Shown here piece by piece: positions 1-9,007 of a stretch of 64,000 bases of DNA. Made by a program: the position numbers and the translations under genes. Below the pieces are notes generated by a model, which searched no databases, had not been told where the DNA came from, and was given only the letters and a program-made list of their open reading frames with translations. Source of the DNA: SZUA-152 sp964401355 (GTDB lineage Bacteria > Pseudomonadota > Gammaproteobacteria > SZUA-152); contig CAYNYJ010000003.1 in the NCBI GenBank assembly GCA_964401355.1, positions 1 to 64,000 of the forward strand. Direction: 5' to 3'. Numbering within the stretch: the first letter of the stretch is position 1; each line of letters begins with the position of its first letter.

Positions 1-11
1 GTGGTTTTTGT

Positions 12-95
12 CTCAGCACTCAGCACTCAGCACTTAGCACTCAGCACTCAGCACTCAGCACTCAGCACTTAGCACTTAGCACTTAGCACTTAGCA
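12..95. repeat. Heptamer tandem repeat (12 units)
   Basis: Twelve consecutive 7-bp units of CTCAGCA, five of them with the variant CTTAGCA, run without interruption and end just before the hemJ ribosome binding site. The variant units are one at 33-39 and four at 68-95. The run may begin outside the window's informative edge. Such a run can change length by slippage, but no regulatory effect can be read from sequence alone. Confidence 0.95.
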
Positions 96-112
96 CTCAA
101 ATTGGAGTACAC

Positions 113-538
113 ATGTTGTGGATTAAAAGCTTTCACGTGATTTTCATGGTGACCTGGTTTGCCGGCCTGTTTTATTTACCGCGACTATTTGTTTATCACG
201 CCCAAAGCAGCGACTCAATCAGCAACGAACGTTTCAAGATCATGGAACGTAAACTGTTTTTTGGCATCATGACCCCCGGCGGCGTGCTCACCATTCTCAT
301 GGGGTTCATCATGTTGCAAGATTATGCCTGGGAGGCCTTTGCAGATTCGCTGTGGATGCAAATCAAACTGGCCTTGGTCGCGGTGCTGGTGGTCTACCAC
401 GTCTATTGTGGAAAACTGGTGAAAGACTTCAAGTTAGATCGCAACCAGAAAAGTCACGTATTTTTCCGCTGGTTTAATGAATTCCCGGTAATCCTGATGA
501 TGGTGATCATTATTCTGGTTTTCGTCAGGCCAGGTTAA
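113..538 (+). CDS. hemJ: HemJ-type protoporphyrinogen IX oxidase
   Basis: This is a 141-residue inner-membrane protein of the HemJ family, which oxidises protoporphyrinogen IX to protoporphyrin IX in heme synthesis. Visible features are the N-terminal helix with the family pattern WIKSFHVIFMVTWFAGLFYLPRLFVYH, in pieces (WIKSFHV, then FAGLFYLPRLFVYH), hydrophobic segments near residues 50-70, 80-100 and 120-140, and the conserved histidines in FHV and VYH. Length fits the family. The ATG follows TTGGAG at good spacing. Its last 14 bases overlap the end of the convergent DUF5063 gene. hemL lies 3 kb downstream, but the two are not in one operon. Confidence 0.9.
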   Translation: MLWIKSFHVIFMVTWFAGLFYLPRLFVYHAQSSDSISNERFKIMERKLFFGIMTPGGVLTILMGFIMLQDYAWEAFADSLWMQIKLALVAVLVVYHVYCGKLVKDFKLDRNQKSHVFFRWFNEFPVILMMVIIILVFVRPG

Positions 539-1118
539 CAACAAGCTCCGGTTGATTCGGCCACTGCCACTCGGGCAATCTTGGCGGTTCACCACCGGCA
601 CCTATAGCATGCAACCAACACTCGGCATCCAGCAGGTGCTTACCCCAGTGCGCATAAAAGCTGCACTGCCAATTACTAACTGCAAGCAGAGGGTCTTGGC
701 TCACGAGGTCAAGACCACGCTGGAGATCAAAATACATGTCCGTCAAATTGTCCGCCATACGCTCACATAACTCTTGGCGAGACTGTTGTTTTACAACTGC
801 GTGATTAACGCCATCACCTTCGTACATTGCCCACAGCGCTTTATCAGCCTGTAAGACCGTATTTAAGCGCAGAAATAATTCACAACGCTGGTCATCATCG
901 TACAAACGGTAACTGTGCACAGTTTCGGTAGGTTCTATTAAAGCAATTACCGCAACATGCAGACGTGGAAATAATTTCACTAGCGTCATCATCCAGTTTG
1001 CATCGCGACCAGACCCGTCAACGGATCTGTTACCAGGGGCATCGAAACCATCAATAAACGTGCAATACTCCGTTGCCACTGCCGCCATGCGCACACATTG
1101 CAAAGGCATCTTTTCCAC
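525..1118 (-). CDS. DUF5063 family protein
   Basis: This 197-residue soluble protein matches the DUF5063 pattern. It has an aromatic N-terminal segment (FIDGFD), a central acidic helical part, and the C-terminal signature with FDLQRGLDL followed by a tryptophan and FYAHWGKHLLDA. Function is unknown. The start is a GTG at 1116-1118 preceded by GGAG; an internal ATG three codons later is the alternative. It is convergent with hemJ and overlaps it by 14 bases. The 217 bases upstream hold the divergent promoters for this gene and thiD. Confidence 0.75.
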   Translation of the reverse strand: MEKMPLQCVRMAAVATEYCTFIDGFDAPGNRSVDGSGRDANWMMTLVKLFPRLHVAVIALIEPTETVHSYRLYDDDQRCELFLRLNTVLQADKALWAMYEGDGVNHAVVKQQSRQELCERMADNLTDMYFDLQRGLDLVSQDPLLAVSNWQCSFYAHWGKHLLDAECWLHAIGAGGEPPRLPEWQWPNQPELVVNLA

Positions 1119-1335
1119 AGTCTCATCTCCATGCTATTCAATTAGCTAAGGCTAAGTGTAGTCGAGCCGACGACAAACTGCTTTTTTCGCGCCCTCGATT
1201 TTACTGACCACATAAAGATACGAAACGCGCACAGGATGTTACACTCAAAGCAGCCGAATAAATGAAGCCCAGGGCGCGCCACAGGGATTATTGTTCGCCA
1301 CTGAGACCGCACCGTAGCCAAGGAGTACACCGACC

Positions 1336-2172
1336 ATGACCGACGCCTCAACACTGCCCGTGGTGATGACGTTTGCCGGCACCGACCCTAGTGGTGGAGC
1401 AGGCATCCAAGCCGATATCGAAACACTTTCCAGCATGGGCTGTCACGTGAGCCCGGTGGTCACCGCGGTGACGGTGCAAGACACCCAGCAATTGTTTCGA
1501 TTTCAACCCATGGATGGTGCATTAGTCGTTGAACAGGCCCGCGCCGCGCTGGAAGACATTCCCGTGTCGGCCTTTAAAATCGGTATGATCGGCACCGCCG
1601 AAAATGCCGAAGCGATACAAACCATCTTGCTGGATTACCCCGATGTACCCGTGGTGCTTGACCCCTTGATCAGCGCGGGTGGCGGCGGCTCACTGGCCGA
1701 TGACGAACTCATCGATGCCATGGTCAACCTGTTGTTTCCACTGGTCACGGTGCTCACCCCCAACAGCGAAGAAGCACGCGCCTTCGCCCCCGAGGCCGAC
1801 ACCCTCGATGCCTGCGCACAGGAATTACTGGAACTGGGCAGCGAATACATCCTCATCACCGGCGCCCACGAAAGCACGCCGGACGTCATCAACAAGCTCT
1901 ACAGTGAAAGTCGACTGGTGGAAAGTTACACCTGGGATCGATTACCCGGCGAGTTTCACGGCTCGGGCTGCACCTTGGCCGCCGCCATTGCCGGGCTGTT
2001 ATCTCAAGGATTGCCGCCAACCACGGCGATCCTCGAAGCACAGGAATACACATGGGAGGCGCTCAACAACAGCTACCGCGTGGGCATGGGGCAATACATT
2101 CCCAACCGTTTGTTTTGGGCCCACAACGACGATGCCGACGATGAGCCCATGGAAAGCACACAACTGCATTAA
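1336..2172 (+). CDS. thiD: Hydroxymethylpyrimidine/phosphomethylpyrimidine kinase
   Basis: ThiD phosphorylates HMP and HMP-phosphate to give HMP-diphosphate for thiamine synthesis in the cytoplasm. The 278-residue product has the family N-terminus (FAGTDPSGGAGIQAD, residues 13-27), the substrate segment with VTAVTVQDT near residue 43, VVLDP with ISAGGGG near 107-118, and the ribokinase-type anion hole GSGCTLAAAI near 208. The ATG follows AAGGAG by ten bases. thiE starts only 14 bases after its stop, so the two form one unit. The C-terminus has a short acidic tail (DDADDEP) beyond the usual domain. Confidence 0.95.
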   Translation: MTDASTLPVVMTFAGTDPSGGAGIQADIETLSSMGCHVSPVVTAVTVQDTQQLFRFQPMDGALVVEQARAALEDIPVSAFKIGMIGTAENAEAIQTILLDYPDVPVVLDPLISAGGGGSLADDELIDAMVNLLFPLVTVLTPNSEEARAFAPEADTLDACAQELLELGSEYILITGAHESTPDVINKLYSESRLVESYTWDRLPGEFHGSGCTLAAAIAGLLSQGLPPTTAILEAQEYTWEALNNSYRVGMGQYIPNRLFWAHNDDADDEPMESTQLH

Positions 2173-2186
2173 CGGTGTGGTTAACG

Positions 2187-2867
2187 ATGCGATATCTGGC
2201 CAGACCCCCAACCTACACCCTGCGTGAAAGACTGACTGGCCTCTACGCCATCACCGATGCCAACGACACAGACCCCTCACATCTTGTGGCCGCCGTGGAT
2301 CAAGCTCTTTCTGGCGGCGCGTCCATTATTCAGTACCGGGACAAAAGCCCCGCTACCGCAGAACATCAACAGCGCCGGGAAATAACCGCGAATAGACTGC
2401 GCAGCCTCACCCAACAACACCACGCCTTACTGATCATCAACGACGATATCGCACTTGCCCAACACAGCAACGCCGATGGCGTACACCTTGGTCAGCACGA
2501 TAGCGACATCGCTGAAGCCCGAAAACGGTTAGGTGCCGATGCCATCATCGGCGTCTCGTGTTACAACCGTTTTTCGCTGGCACAACAGGCGATTGACAAC
2601 GGCGCCGATTACATCGCCTTCGGTCGCTTCTTTCCTTCCCGCACCAAGCCCGATGCGGCCCTCGCCAAACTGGAATTACTCCAGCAAGCCAAATATGCTT
2701 TCACTGTCCCCATCGTCGCCATCGGCGGCATTACTGCCAACAACGGTGGAACACTGATTACCGCCGGTGCTGACATGCTTGCGGTGGTGGATGACCTGTT
2801 TGGAAAAACCAACATTGCATCCGCTGCCCATCGCTATCAATCTTTGTTCGATAGCAATATCGAATAA
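2187..2867 (+). CDS. thiE: Thiamine-phosphate synthase
   Basis: ThiE couples HMP-diphosphate to thiazole phosphate to form thiamine phosphate. The TIM-barrel protein shows LYAITD near the N-terminus, QYRDKS, LIINDDIALA, GVHLGQHD, IGVSCYN, the YIAFGRFFPSRTK loop, and VAIGGIT near the C-terminus. All are diagnostic for the family. I chose the ATG at 2187. A GTG at 2175 would add four residues, and neither has a strong ribosome binding site, which fits translation coupled to thiD just upstream. The length (about 226 residues) is normal. Confidence 0.93.
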   Translation: MRYLARPPTYTLRERLTGLYAITDANDTDPSHLVAAVDQALSGGASIIQYRDKSPATAEHQQRREITANRLRSLTQQHHALLIINDDIALAQHSNADGVHLGQHDSDIAEARKRLGADAIIGVSCYNRFSLAQQAIDNGADYIAFGRFFPSRTKPDAALAKLELLQQAKYAFTVPIVAIGGITANNGGTLITAGADMLAVVDDLFGKTNIASAAHRYQSLFDSNIE

Positions 2868-2886
2868 CAGTATTTAGCCATCAAAT

Positions 2887-3070
2887 TATTAATCCGGCCG
2901 CTTTATAGACTGGGTTATTCTTGTAATAAAAGAGTACGGTGCAGGGACGCACCGCCGTTGGCGGTAGCCAACGCGAGCCCGCAAAACACAAGAAAATTCG
3001 CACATTTTCGCCCGTGTTTTGCGGGCGACTCAAAATGAATCAGGATGATCTATTTTGAAGCCAGGTTAAT
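2887..3070. repeat. Structured dispersed repeat, copy 1 of 2
   Basis: This intergenic block is clearly related to 60267-60437, in the same orientation. It contains three successive hairpins: CGGTGC/GCACCG at 2937-2954, CGTTGGC/GCCAACG at 2956-2973, and GCCCGCAAAACAC/GTGTTTTGCGGGC at 2977-3026 with an inner GAAAAT/ATTTTC stem. The third stem changes in a compensatory way between the copies. It ends in the shared string TGATCTATTTTGAAGCC. It could be a non-autonomous mobile element or a structured transcript. No transposase lies next to it. Confidence 0.85.
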
Positions 3071-3120
3071 AATACCTGTAGCGTCGTAAATTGGAGTGAT
3101 AACGTTTCACCCGGTCATGC

Positions 3121-3435
3121 TCATTTTCCCACGACGCATTTTCCAGAGACGAATTCCTCGGTAACAAATTCCTCAGTAACAAATTCCTCAGTAACAAAAA
3201 GATACGCAACACCTTCGATCTCCGCAGCCATCACTAAAAAACGGAGTTCATCCTGCAAACCTGCGGTGTTTTTGTGTTGACGAATAGCGGGCGGCACAAA
3301 CACACACAGTGCGCTGATACCACGCGGCCCTGTGATTTCCCGCACATCGGTTGCCAGCGCTCCCAAAACCCGCCAAAATATCGCTCCGATTAAATAAATT
3401 TCATTATAAAACCCGTCCAAAACAGGTAAACCCAT
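3121..3435 (-). CDS. Doubtful hypothetical protein upstream of hemL
   Basis: An open frame of 104 codons runs away from hemL, and its ATG overlaps the hemL ATG on the opposite strand. The middle (around LGALATDVREITGPRG) looks protein-like, but the C-terminus is TEEFV repeated three times, encoded by a 15-bp tandem repeat, and there is no ribosome binding site. I recognise no family. It may be a decayed gene or chance, and the hemL promoter must lie within it. Confidence 0.22.
   Translation of the reverse strand: MGLPVLDGFYNEIYLIGAIFWRVLGALATDVREITGPRGISALCVFVPPAIRQHKNTAGLQDELRFLVMAAEIEGVAYLFVTEEFVTEEFVTEEFVSGKCVVGK
3152..3196. repeat. 15-bp tandem repeat, three units
   Basis: Three adjacent copies of AATTCCTCAGTAACA, the first with one substitution (CGG for CAG). 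They lie between the structured repeat and hemL. The 15-bp period keeps the minus-strand frame open. Confidence 0.9.
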
Positions 3436-4714
3436 GACACGTTCTCACGATCTTTTCGTTGCCGCCCAAAAACACATCCCCGGTGGCGTCAATTCACCGG
3501 TGCGCGCTTTCGCCGGTGTCGGCGGTGACCCGGTGTTTTTCAAATCCAGCAAGGGCGCGTACATCACCGATGAAGACGGCACAAGCTATGTGGATTACGT
3601 GGGTTCCTGGGGGCCAATGATCGTCGGCCATTCCCACCCCGAGGTGATCAAAGCGGTGCAGGACGTAGTCGCCAACGGCTTGGGATTTGGCGCACCTACC
3701 GCCCTCGAAACCACCATGGCCGACCGCGTCTGCGAGCTGGTACCGTCCATCGAGCTGGTGCGCATGGTCAGCTCTGGCACCGAAGCCACCATGAGCGCAA
3801 TCCGCCTGGCGCGCGGTTTCACCGGCCGTGACAAGATTGTGAAATTTGAGGGCTGTTATCACGGCCACGCTGACTCTCTGCTGGTGAAGGCCGGTTCTGG
3901 CGCATTGACCCTGGGCGTACCCACCTCACCGGGGGTGCCGGAAGCGCTGGCCTCGATGACCATCACCCTCACCTACAACGATATCGACTCGGTGAAACAG
4001 GCCTTTGCCGAAATCGGCAACGACGTGGCCTGCATCATCGTCGAACCCGTCGCCGGCAATATGAACTGCATCCCACCGCTACCCGGCTTCCTCGAAGGTC
4101 TGCGTGAAACCTGTGATGAATATGGCACGGTGCTGATCCTCGACGAGGTGATGACCGGCTTCCGCGTATCCCTCGGTGGTGCCCAGCAGCACTACGGCAT
4201 CACCCCTGATCTGACCACCCTGGGCAAAGTCATCGGCGGCGGCCTGCCGGTCGGTGCCTTTGGCGGCAAGCGTGAAATCATGGAACACATCGCGCCGCTG
4301 GGCCCGGTATATCAGGCCGGCACCTTGTCGGGCAATCCGGTGTCCATGGCCGCCGGACTGAAAACCCTGGAACTGATTTCCAAACCGGGTTTTCACGATG
4401 GCCTCAGTACCGCCGCCACGGCCCTCTGCGAAGGCCTGAAAGCACGCGCCAAGGCTGCCGGAATTCCACTGACCACGAATCAAGTCGGCGGCATGTTCGG
4501 CTTCTTTTTCACGGAAGAAGAAACTGTCAGCAATTTTGCCCAGGTCTCGGCCTGTGATATCGAACGCTTCAAGACATTCTTCCACGGCATGTTGGGCGAA
4601 GGGGTGTATCTGGCACCCTCCGCCTACGAGACCGGCTTTGTCTCTGCGGCCCACGGCGAGGCGGAAATTAACGCCACTCTGGACGCCGCCGAAAAAGTGT
4701 TCACCAGCTTGTAA
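3434..4714 (+). CDS. hemL: Glutamate-1-semialdehyde 2,1-aminomutase
   Basis: HemL converts glutamate-1-semialdehyde to 5-aminolevulinate in the C5 tetrapyrrole pathway, using pyridoxal phosphate. The 426-residue product is full length. It shows HIPGGVNSPVRAF at the N-terminus, SSGTEATMSAIRLARG near 113, YHGHAD near 142, LDEVMTGFR near 236 and the PLP lysine K265 in TTLGKVIGGGLPVG. The stop overlaps the start of the next gene (TAATG), so the efflux adaptor is translationally coupled to it, an unusual neighbour for a heme gene. Confidence 0.97.
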   Translation: MTRSHDLFVAAQKHIPGGVNSPVRAFAGVGGDPVFFKSSKGAYITDEDGTSYVDYVGSWGPMIVGHSHPEVIKAVQDVVANGLGFGAPTALETTMADRVCELVPSIELVRMVSSGTEATMSAIRLARGFTGRDKIVKFEGCYHGHADSLLVKAGSGALTLGVPTSPGVPEALASMTITLTYNDIDSVKQAFAEIGNDVACIIVEPVAGNMNCIPPLPGFLEGLRETCDEYGTVLILDEVMTGFRVSLGGAQQHYGITPDLTTLGKVIGGGLPVGAFGGKREIMEHIAPLGPVYQAGTLSGNPVSMAAGLKTLELISKPGFHDGLSTAATALCEGLKARAKAAGIPLTTNQVGGMFGFFFTEEETVSNFAQVSACDIERFKTFFHGMLGEGVYLAPSAYETGFVSAAHGEAEINATLDAAEKVFTSL

Positions 4715-5808
4715 TGCGCCCGTACCCGGCAGGGATGCCATGTAGCGACACAGGGAGGCACTTCTTGCTCCTGCTGGGCTTGATGCTCAGCATGAGCAGT
4801 ATTCCCGTTGCCGCCGAACCCATCCCGGTACGCGTCCAGCCCTTCGCCGAGCTGGCCATCTATCCCCCATTGAGCGCCCCGGCCACGGTGGTGAGTGACA
4901 ATCACAGCCGCATCACGGCCGAGGTTACTGCCCGCATTATGGACATCCCGGTGCGTCTGGGCGACACCGTCATCAAAAGCACACTGCTGGTACGCCTCAA
5001 TCAACAAGATTTTGAATTGGCATTAATCCGTGCAGGCGCCGCATTGGGCGTATTAAAAGCAAAACTCGACCTGGCAAAATACCAACTCAAACGCGCTCGC
5101 GCATTATCCAAAAAACAGGTCGTCTCCGAGCAATTGCTCAAACAACGCGAGGCGGAACGTAATTCCCTGCTGGCCGAACAACAGGGCAAACAGGCCGCCT
5201 TTGCCCAGGCTCAACAACAATTAGATAAAGCCGAGATCCGCGCACCCTTCAACGCCGTGATTGTGGAACGCCTCGCCCAGGTGGGCGAACTCGCCCGCCC
5301 TGGCACCCCCCTGCTGCGCATCATCGACATCGACAATCTGGAACTGGCGGCGAAAATACAGCCGGGCCAAGCACGCGCATTGCGACAAGCCTCTTCATCC
5401 CCAGAGACCTCGCCCACCTTTATCAGTCACGGGCAACGTTATGCATTAACGCTGCGAACCATCACCCCGGTGTTGGATACCCGGGCCCGCACCCAGGAGG
5501 TACGGCTGCAATTTAGCGGCGATAAACCCTTGCCGGGCGCGACAGGGAGACTGGTCTGGTCGCCGAGCCAGGCCCACCTACCGGCAGAACTTATCAGCCA
5601 ACGCGACGGCAAGCTCGGCGTCTTTATTCAGGTGACGGACAAGACCCGATTTATGGCGCTGCCTAATGCGGACACTGGCCGACCCGCTATCGCCGATTTC
5701 CCGCCAGATACCGCCATCATCACTGAGGGACGTTATCGTTTGCAGGACGGTGATCGCATCACCGTGCAAAGCACCGCACAAAACCCACCCCCTTCAGAGT
5801 CACCCTGA
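4714..5808 (+). CDS. RND efflux periplasmic adaptor (membrane fusion protein)
   Basis: This 364-residue adaptor links an RND pump to an outer-membrane channel. A signal peptide (LLLLGLMLSMSSIPVAA) ends near residue 30. The lipoyl/barrel-sandwich halves lie around residues 60-90 and 170-205 (AEIRAPFNAVIVERLAQVG in pieces: IRAPFNAVI, ERLAQVGE). An alpha-helical hairpin rich in Gln, Ala and Lys lies between them (residues 105-170), followed by a beta-barrel domain. The start codon overlaps the hemL stop. The pump gene follows 64 bases later. No outer-membrane factor gene is nearby. Confidence 0.88.
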   Translation: MRPYPAGMPCSDTGRHFLLLLGLMLSMSSIPVAAEPIPVRVQPFAELAIYPPLSAPATVVSDNHSRITAEVTARIMDIPVRLGDTVIKSTLLVRLNQQDFELALIRAGAALGVLKAKLDLAKYQLKRARALSKKQVVSEQLLKQREAERNSLLAEQQGKQAAFAQAQQQLDKAEIRAPFNAVIVERLAQVGELARPGTPLLRIIDIDNLELAAKIQPGQARALRQASSSPETSPTFISHGQRYALTLRTITPVLDTRARTQEVRLQFSGDKPLPGATGRLVWSPSQAHLPAELISQRDGKLGVFIQVTDKTRFMALPNADTGRPAIADFPPDTAIITEGRYRLQDGDRITVQSTAQNPPPSESP

Positions 5809-5872
5809 TCGTCCCACAAGTTGAGTACAGGCCTGACAAACAGCGTTCGCAGCAAAATAACCAAACATAAAT

Positions 5873-8800
5873 ATGTGGCTTAAATCCTTTCTTGGTAATC
5901 ATGTGCTGGCCAACGCCACCTTCGCGGTGGTGTTGCTGGTCGGTACACTCAGTTATTTGCAAATGCCGCGCGCACAGGATCCGGAGGTCAACTTCAACTG
6001 GATCAGCATTATTACCGCGCTACCCGGCGCTTCCGCCGAAGATGTGGAAAAACGGGTCACCAACCCACTGGAAGAAGCTATCCGCAAAGTGCAGGACATC
6101 AAGTTTGTTTCCAGTACCAGCCGCGAAGGAATTGCCGACATCCTGGTACGTTTTGACGATATCAGCCCGCGCTTGTTCGACAAGCGCATTAATGATCTTC
6201 GCCGCGAGATTCAAAACAAGGCCAATGCAGAATTACCGGCTGAAGTCATCGACCCGGTGATTCTGGAGATCACCACCTCCAACAATTTCCCCACCGCCAC
6301 CTTGATTCTCACCGGCGCCGCCAACGATGAGCTATTACGCAAAACTGCGCTCAATGTGCGCAAGGATTTGGAGCGCATCAACGGTGTTAGCAGCGTCCTC
6401 GAAGCGGGCCTGTCGGACCCCGAAATCAACGTCGCATTTGACCCCTCGACACTGCGTGACAAAGGCATTTCACCCACCCAACTGGCCAACACCGTGCGCC
6501 GTTATTTTCGGGATGTGGTCGCCGGTGACATGCGCATCGGCCAACAATCGTGGTTAGTTCGGGTGATCGGCAGCGATGCCGACCCGGGATACCTGGCAAG
6601 CCTGCCCATCATCGGCAGCGAACAACACGTCAATATTGGCGAGGTGGCCGAGGTCAGTTGGAGCCACGACACATTCAGCAAACTGTCACGCCACAATGGC
6701 CGGCCTGGAATAACCCTCGCCGTCACCAAGCAGGCCTCGGCCAACATTCTCGACCTGGTCGAACGTATCAACCACTATCTTGAGCAAAAAGAAGCGCTGC
6801 TGACAGCATCCGGACTGGAGCTCACACTGCTCGACGACCAGACCGAAAGCACTCGCGAGGCCATCAAAATTATGCAGAGCAATGCCCTGCTCGGCTTAGC
6901 GCTGGTGGTATTGATCACCTGGATATTTCTTGGCGCACACATCGCCTTTTTTATCGGCATCGGTATTCCCTTCTCACTGGCCGGCACCTTTTGGCTACTC
7001 AGCGTTAGCGGACAAACGCTCAATCAAAATATTCTGCTCGGCGTAGTCATCGTGCTCGGCATGTTGGTGGATGATGCGGTGGTGGTGGTGGAAGCCATTT
7101 ACTATCGCATCCAGCGAGGCGCGCAAAGTATGCAGGCGGCCATTGACGCCTTGAAAGAAGTCTTCACCCCGGTGACCGCCTCGGTGACCACCACCATGGC
7201 GGCCTTCCTGCCGTTGATGCTCATGCCCGGCATCGTCGGGCAATTTATGTTCGTGGTGCCGTTTGTGGTATCCGTGGCGCTGGCCATCAGCCTGCTGGAA
7301 GCCTACTGGATGTTGCCGGTGCATATTTCCATGAGCAAACTCGATATGTCATCGCCGGGCAAGCTGCAACGCTGGCGCACACGATTCACTCACTGGCTGC
7401 GTCTCAAATACAGCAAACTGTTGATTCGGGTGCTGCGTAAACCCAAACGTTCAATCGCCGTGGTGCTCGCGTTGTTCCTGGTCGCAATAACGATCATCGG
7501 CAGCGGCATGGTGCGCATCAATTTTTTTGCCTTCGACCCCATGCGCGCCTTTTACATCAATGTGGAGATGCCACCCGGCAGCACCCTGCAAGATACCCTG
7601 AATACCGTGGAAGCTATCGCCAACAAAGCGTCATTACATTTGCGTGATGACGAGAGCCGCGCAGTAAGCGCCACTGCCGGGCAGATGTTTACTGATGTCG
7701 CGCCATTCTTTGGCGACAACTACGGCCAGGTGTTTATCAGCCTGAAGCCAAAGAGCGGCGACATGCGCGGCGTCAATGACATCATTGAATCCATGCGCGC
7801 AGATGTGATGGCCACACCAGCGCCACGTCTGATCACTTTCTTCAAACTGTCCAAAGGACCACCGGTCACCAAAGCCATCAGCATCAAAGTGCGGGGAGAC
7901 AATTTTGCCGAGTTGCGTGCAGCAACGGATGCTCTGCGCAACATTCTATCGGCGATTCCTGCGGTGAGTGATATCTCCGACAACGACAGCCCCGGAAAAC
8001 ACCAACTCAAACTGCAATTGGATAACGACGCCATCCACCGCAACGGTTTAAATCCCGCCGATGTGGCCAACACGGTGCGTCTGTTATTTGATGGTGAGGT
8101 GGTCGCATCGATGCAACACGAATCAGAGCGCGTGGAAATCCGTGTGCAAGCAAAACGCACTCGCCTGCACAGCATCGATCAATTACTGGAAATACCACTC
8201 AGCCTGCCGCAGGGCGGCGAGATACCCCTGGGTCAATTACTCCACGCCGAAACCGGCCTCAGTCGCAGCAACATCCGTCACCATAATTTCCGCCGCGCCA
8301 TCAGCGTCGAGGCCGAACTCGACAAACTGCAAATGAATACACTGGAGGCGAATAAACGGATCATGGCAGACTGGCAAAAAATTCACCTGCAGCACCCCAC
8401 GGTCGATCTGGATTATTCCGGCGAACTGGAAGACATCCAGGAAAGCCTGGATGCCATGCTGGGGTTATTCCTGTTCGGTGTTGGGCTGATTTATTTAATC
8501 ATCGGCACCCAGTTCAGAAGCTACTGGCAACCGCTGATGATCCTCGCCACCGTGCCCTTGGCGTTTACCGGTGTCACCTTCGGCTTGCTAGCCACCGGTA
8601 ATCCGTTAAGTTTGTTCACCCTGTACGGCGTCGTGGCGCTGGTGGGCATTGCAGTCAACGCCGCCATCGTCATGATCGACGCCGCCAATCGACGCTTAGC
8701 CGCTGGCATGAGCGTATTGCACGCCACCATTTATGCCGCACGCCGACGTGTAGTGCCGATTATCATCACCTCACTGACCACCATCGCCGGATTATTTTCG

Positions 8801-8950
8801 CTGGCCACCGGACTGGCCGGTGAATCCTTGATCTGGGGGCCCGTGGCCTCGGCCATCGTCTGGGGACTGGCTTTCTCCACGGTGTTGACACTTTTTGTTA
8901 TACCGCTGCTGTACCTCACGTTTATGCGAAAGTCTCATTCACAATATTAA
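5873..8950 (+). CDS. RND efflux transporter permease
   Basis: This 1025-residue inner-membrane pump has the RND layout: an N-terminal helix (residues 8-30), a large periplasmic loop, helices from about 335 to 480, a second periplasmic loop and helices from about 860. The family motif LGVVIVLGMLVDDAVVVVEAI near residue 390 (in pieces: GMLVDDAVVVVE) carries the paired aspartates of proton relay. The N-terminus has MPRAQDPEVNFNW, as in the AcrB-related group that works with a single adaptor. It probably exports hydrophobic compounds; the substrate cannot be told. No strong ribosome binding site is visible. Confidence 0.92.
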   Translation: MWLKSFLGNHVLANATFAVVLLVGTLSYLQMPRAQDPEVNFNWISIITALPGASAEDVEKRVTNPLEEAIRKVQDIKFVSSTSREGIADILVRFDDISPRLFDKRINDLRREIQNKANAELPAEVIDPVILEITTSNNFPTATLILTGAANDELLRKTALNVRKDLERINGVSSVLEAGLSDPEINVAFDPSTLRDKGISPTQLANTVRRYFRDVVAGDMRIGQQSWLVRVIGSDADPGYLASLPIIGSEQHVNIGEVAEVSWSHDTFSKLSRHNGRPGITLAVTKQASANILDLVERINHYLEQKEALLTASGLELTLLDDQTESTREAIKIMQSNALLGLALVVLITWIFLGAHIAFFIGIGIPFSLAGTFWLLSVSGQTLNQNILLGVVIVLGMLVDDAVVVVEAIYYRIQRGAQSMQAAIDALKEVFTPVTASVTTTMAAFLPLMLMPGIVGQFMFVVPFVVSVALAISLLEAYWMLPVHISMSKLDMSSPGKLQRWRTRFTHWLRLKYSKLLIRVLRKPKRSIAVVLALFLVAITIIGSGMVRINFFAFDPMRAFYINVEMPPGSTLQDTLNTVEAIANKASLHLRDDESRAVSATAGQMFTDVAPFFGDNYGQVFISLKPKSGDMRGVNDIIESMRADVMATPAPRLITFFKLSKGPPVTKAISIKVRGDNFAELRAATDALRNILSAIPAVSDISDNDSPGKHQLKLQLDNDAIHRNGLNPADVANTVRLLFDGEVVASMQHESERVEIRVQAKRTRLHSIDQLLEIPLSLPQGGEIPLGQLLHAETGLSRSNIRHHNFRRAISVEAELDKLQMNTLEANKRIMADWQKIHLQHPTVDLDYSGELEDIQESLDAMLGLFLFGVGLIYLIIGTQFRSYWQPLMILATVPLAFTGVTFGLLATGNPLSLFTLYGVVALVGIAVNAAIVMIDAANRRLAAGMSVLHATIYAARRRVVPIIITSLTTIAGLFSLATGLAGESLIWGPVASAIVWGLAFSTVLTLFVIPLLYLTFMRKSHSQY

Positions 8951-9007
8951 GGAAGAGACTGGTAAACTACCTGCTCGCAGTCTTAAACAATACAGCAGCC
9001 GTAAAAC

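Noticed and set aside
1245..1335. Possible TPP riboswitch upstream of thiD (CTGAGA seen at 1301)
   Set aside because: The CTGAGA is not accompanied by the second conserved TPP block or the expected pairing, and a normal ribosome binding site follows.
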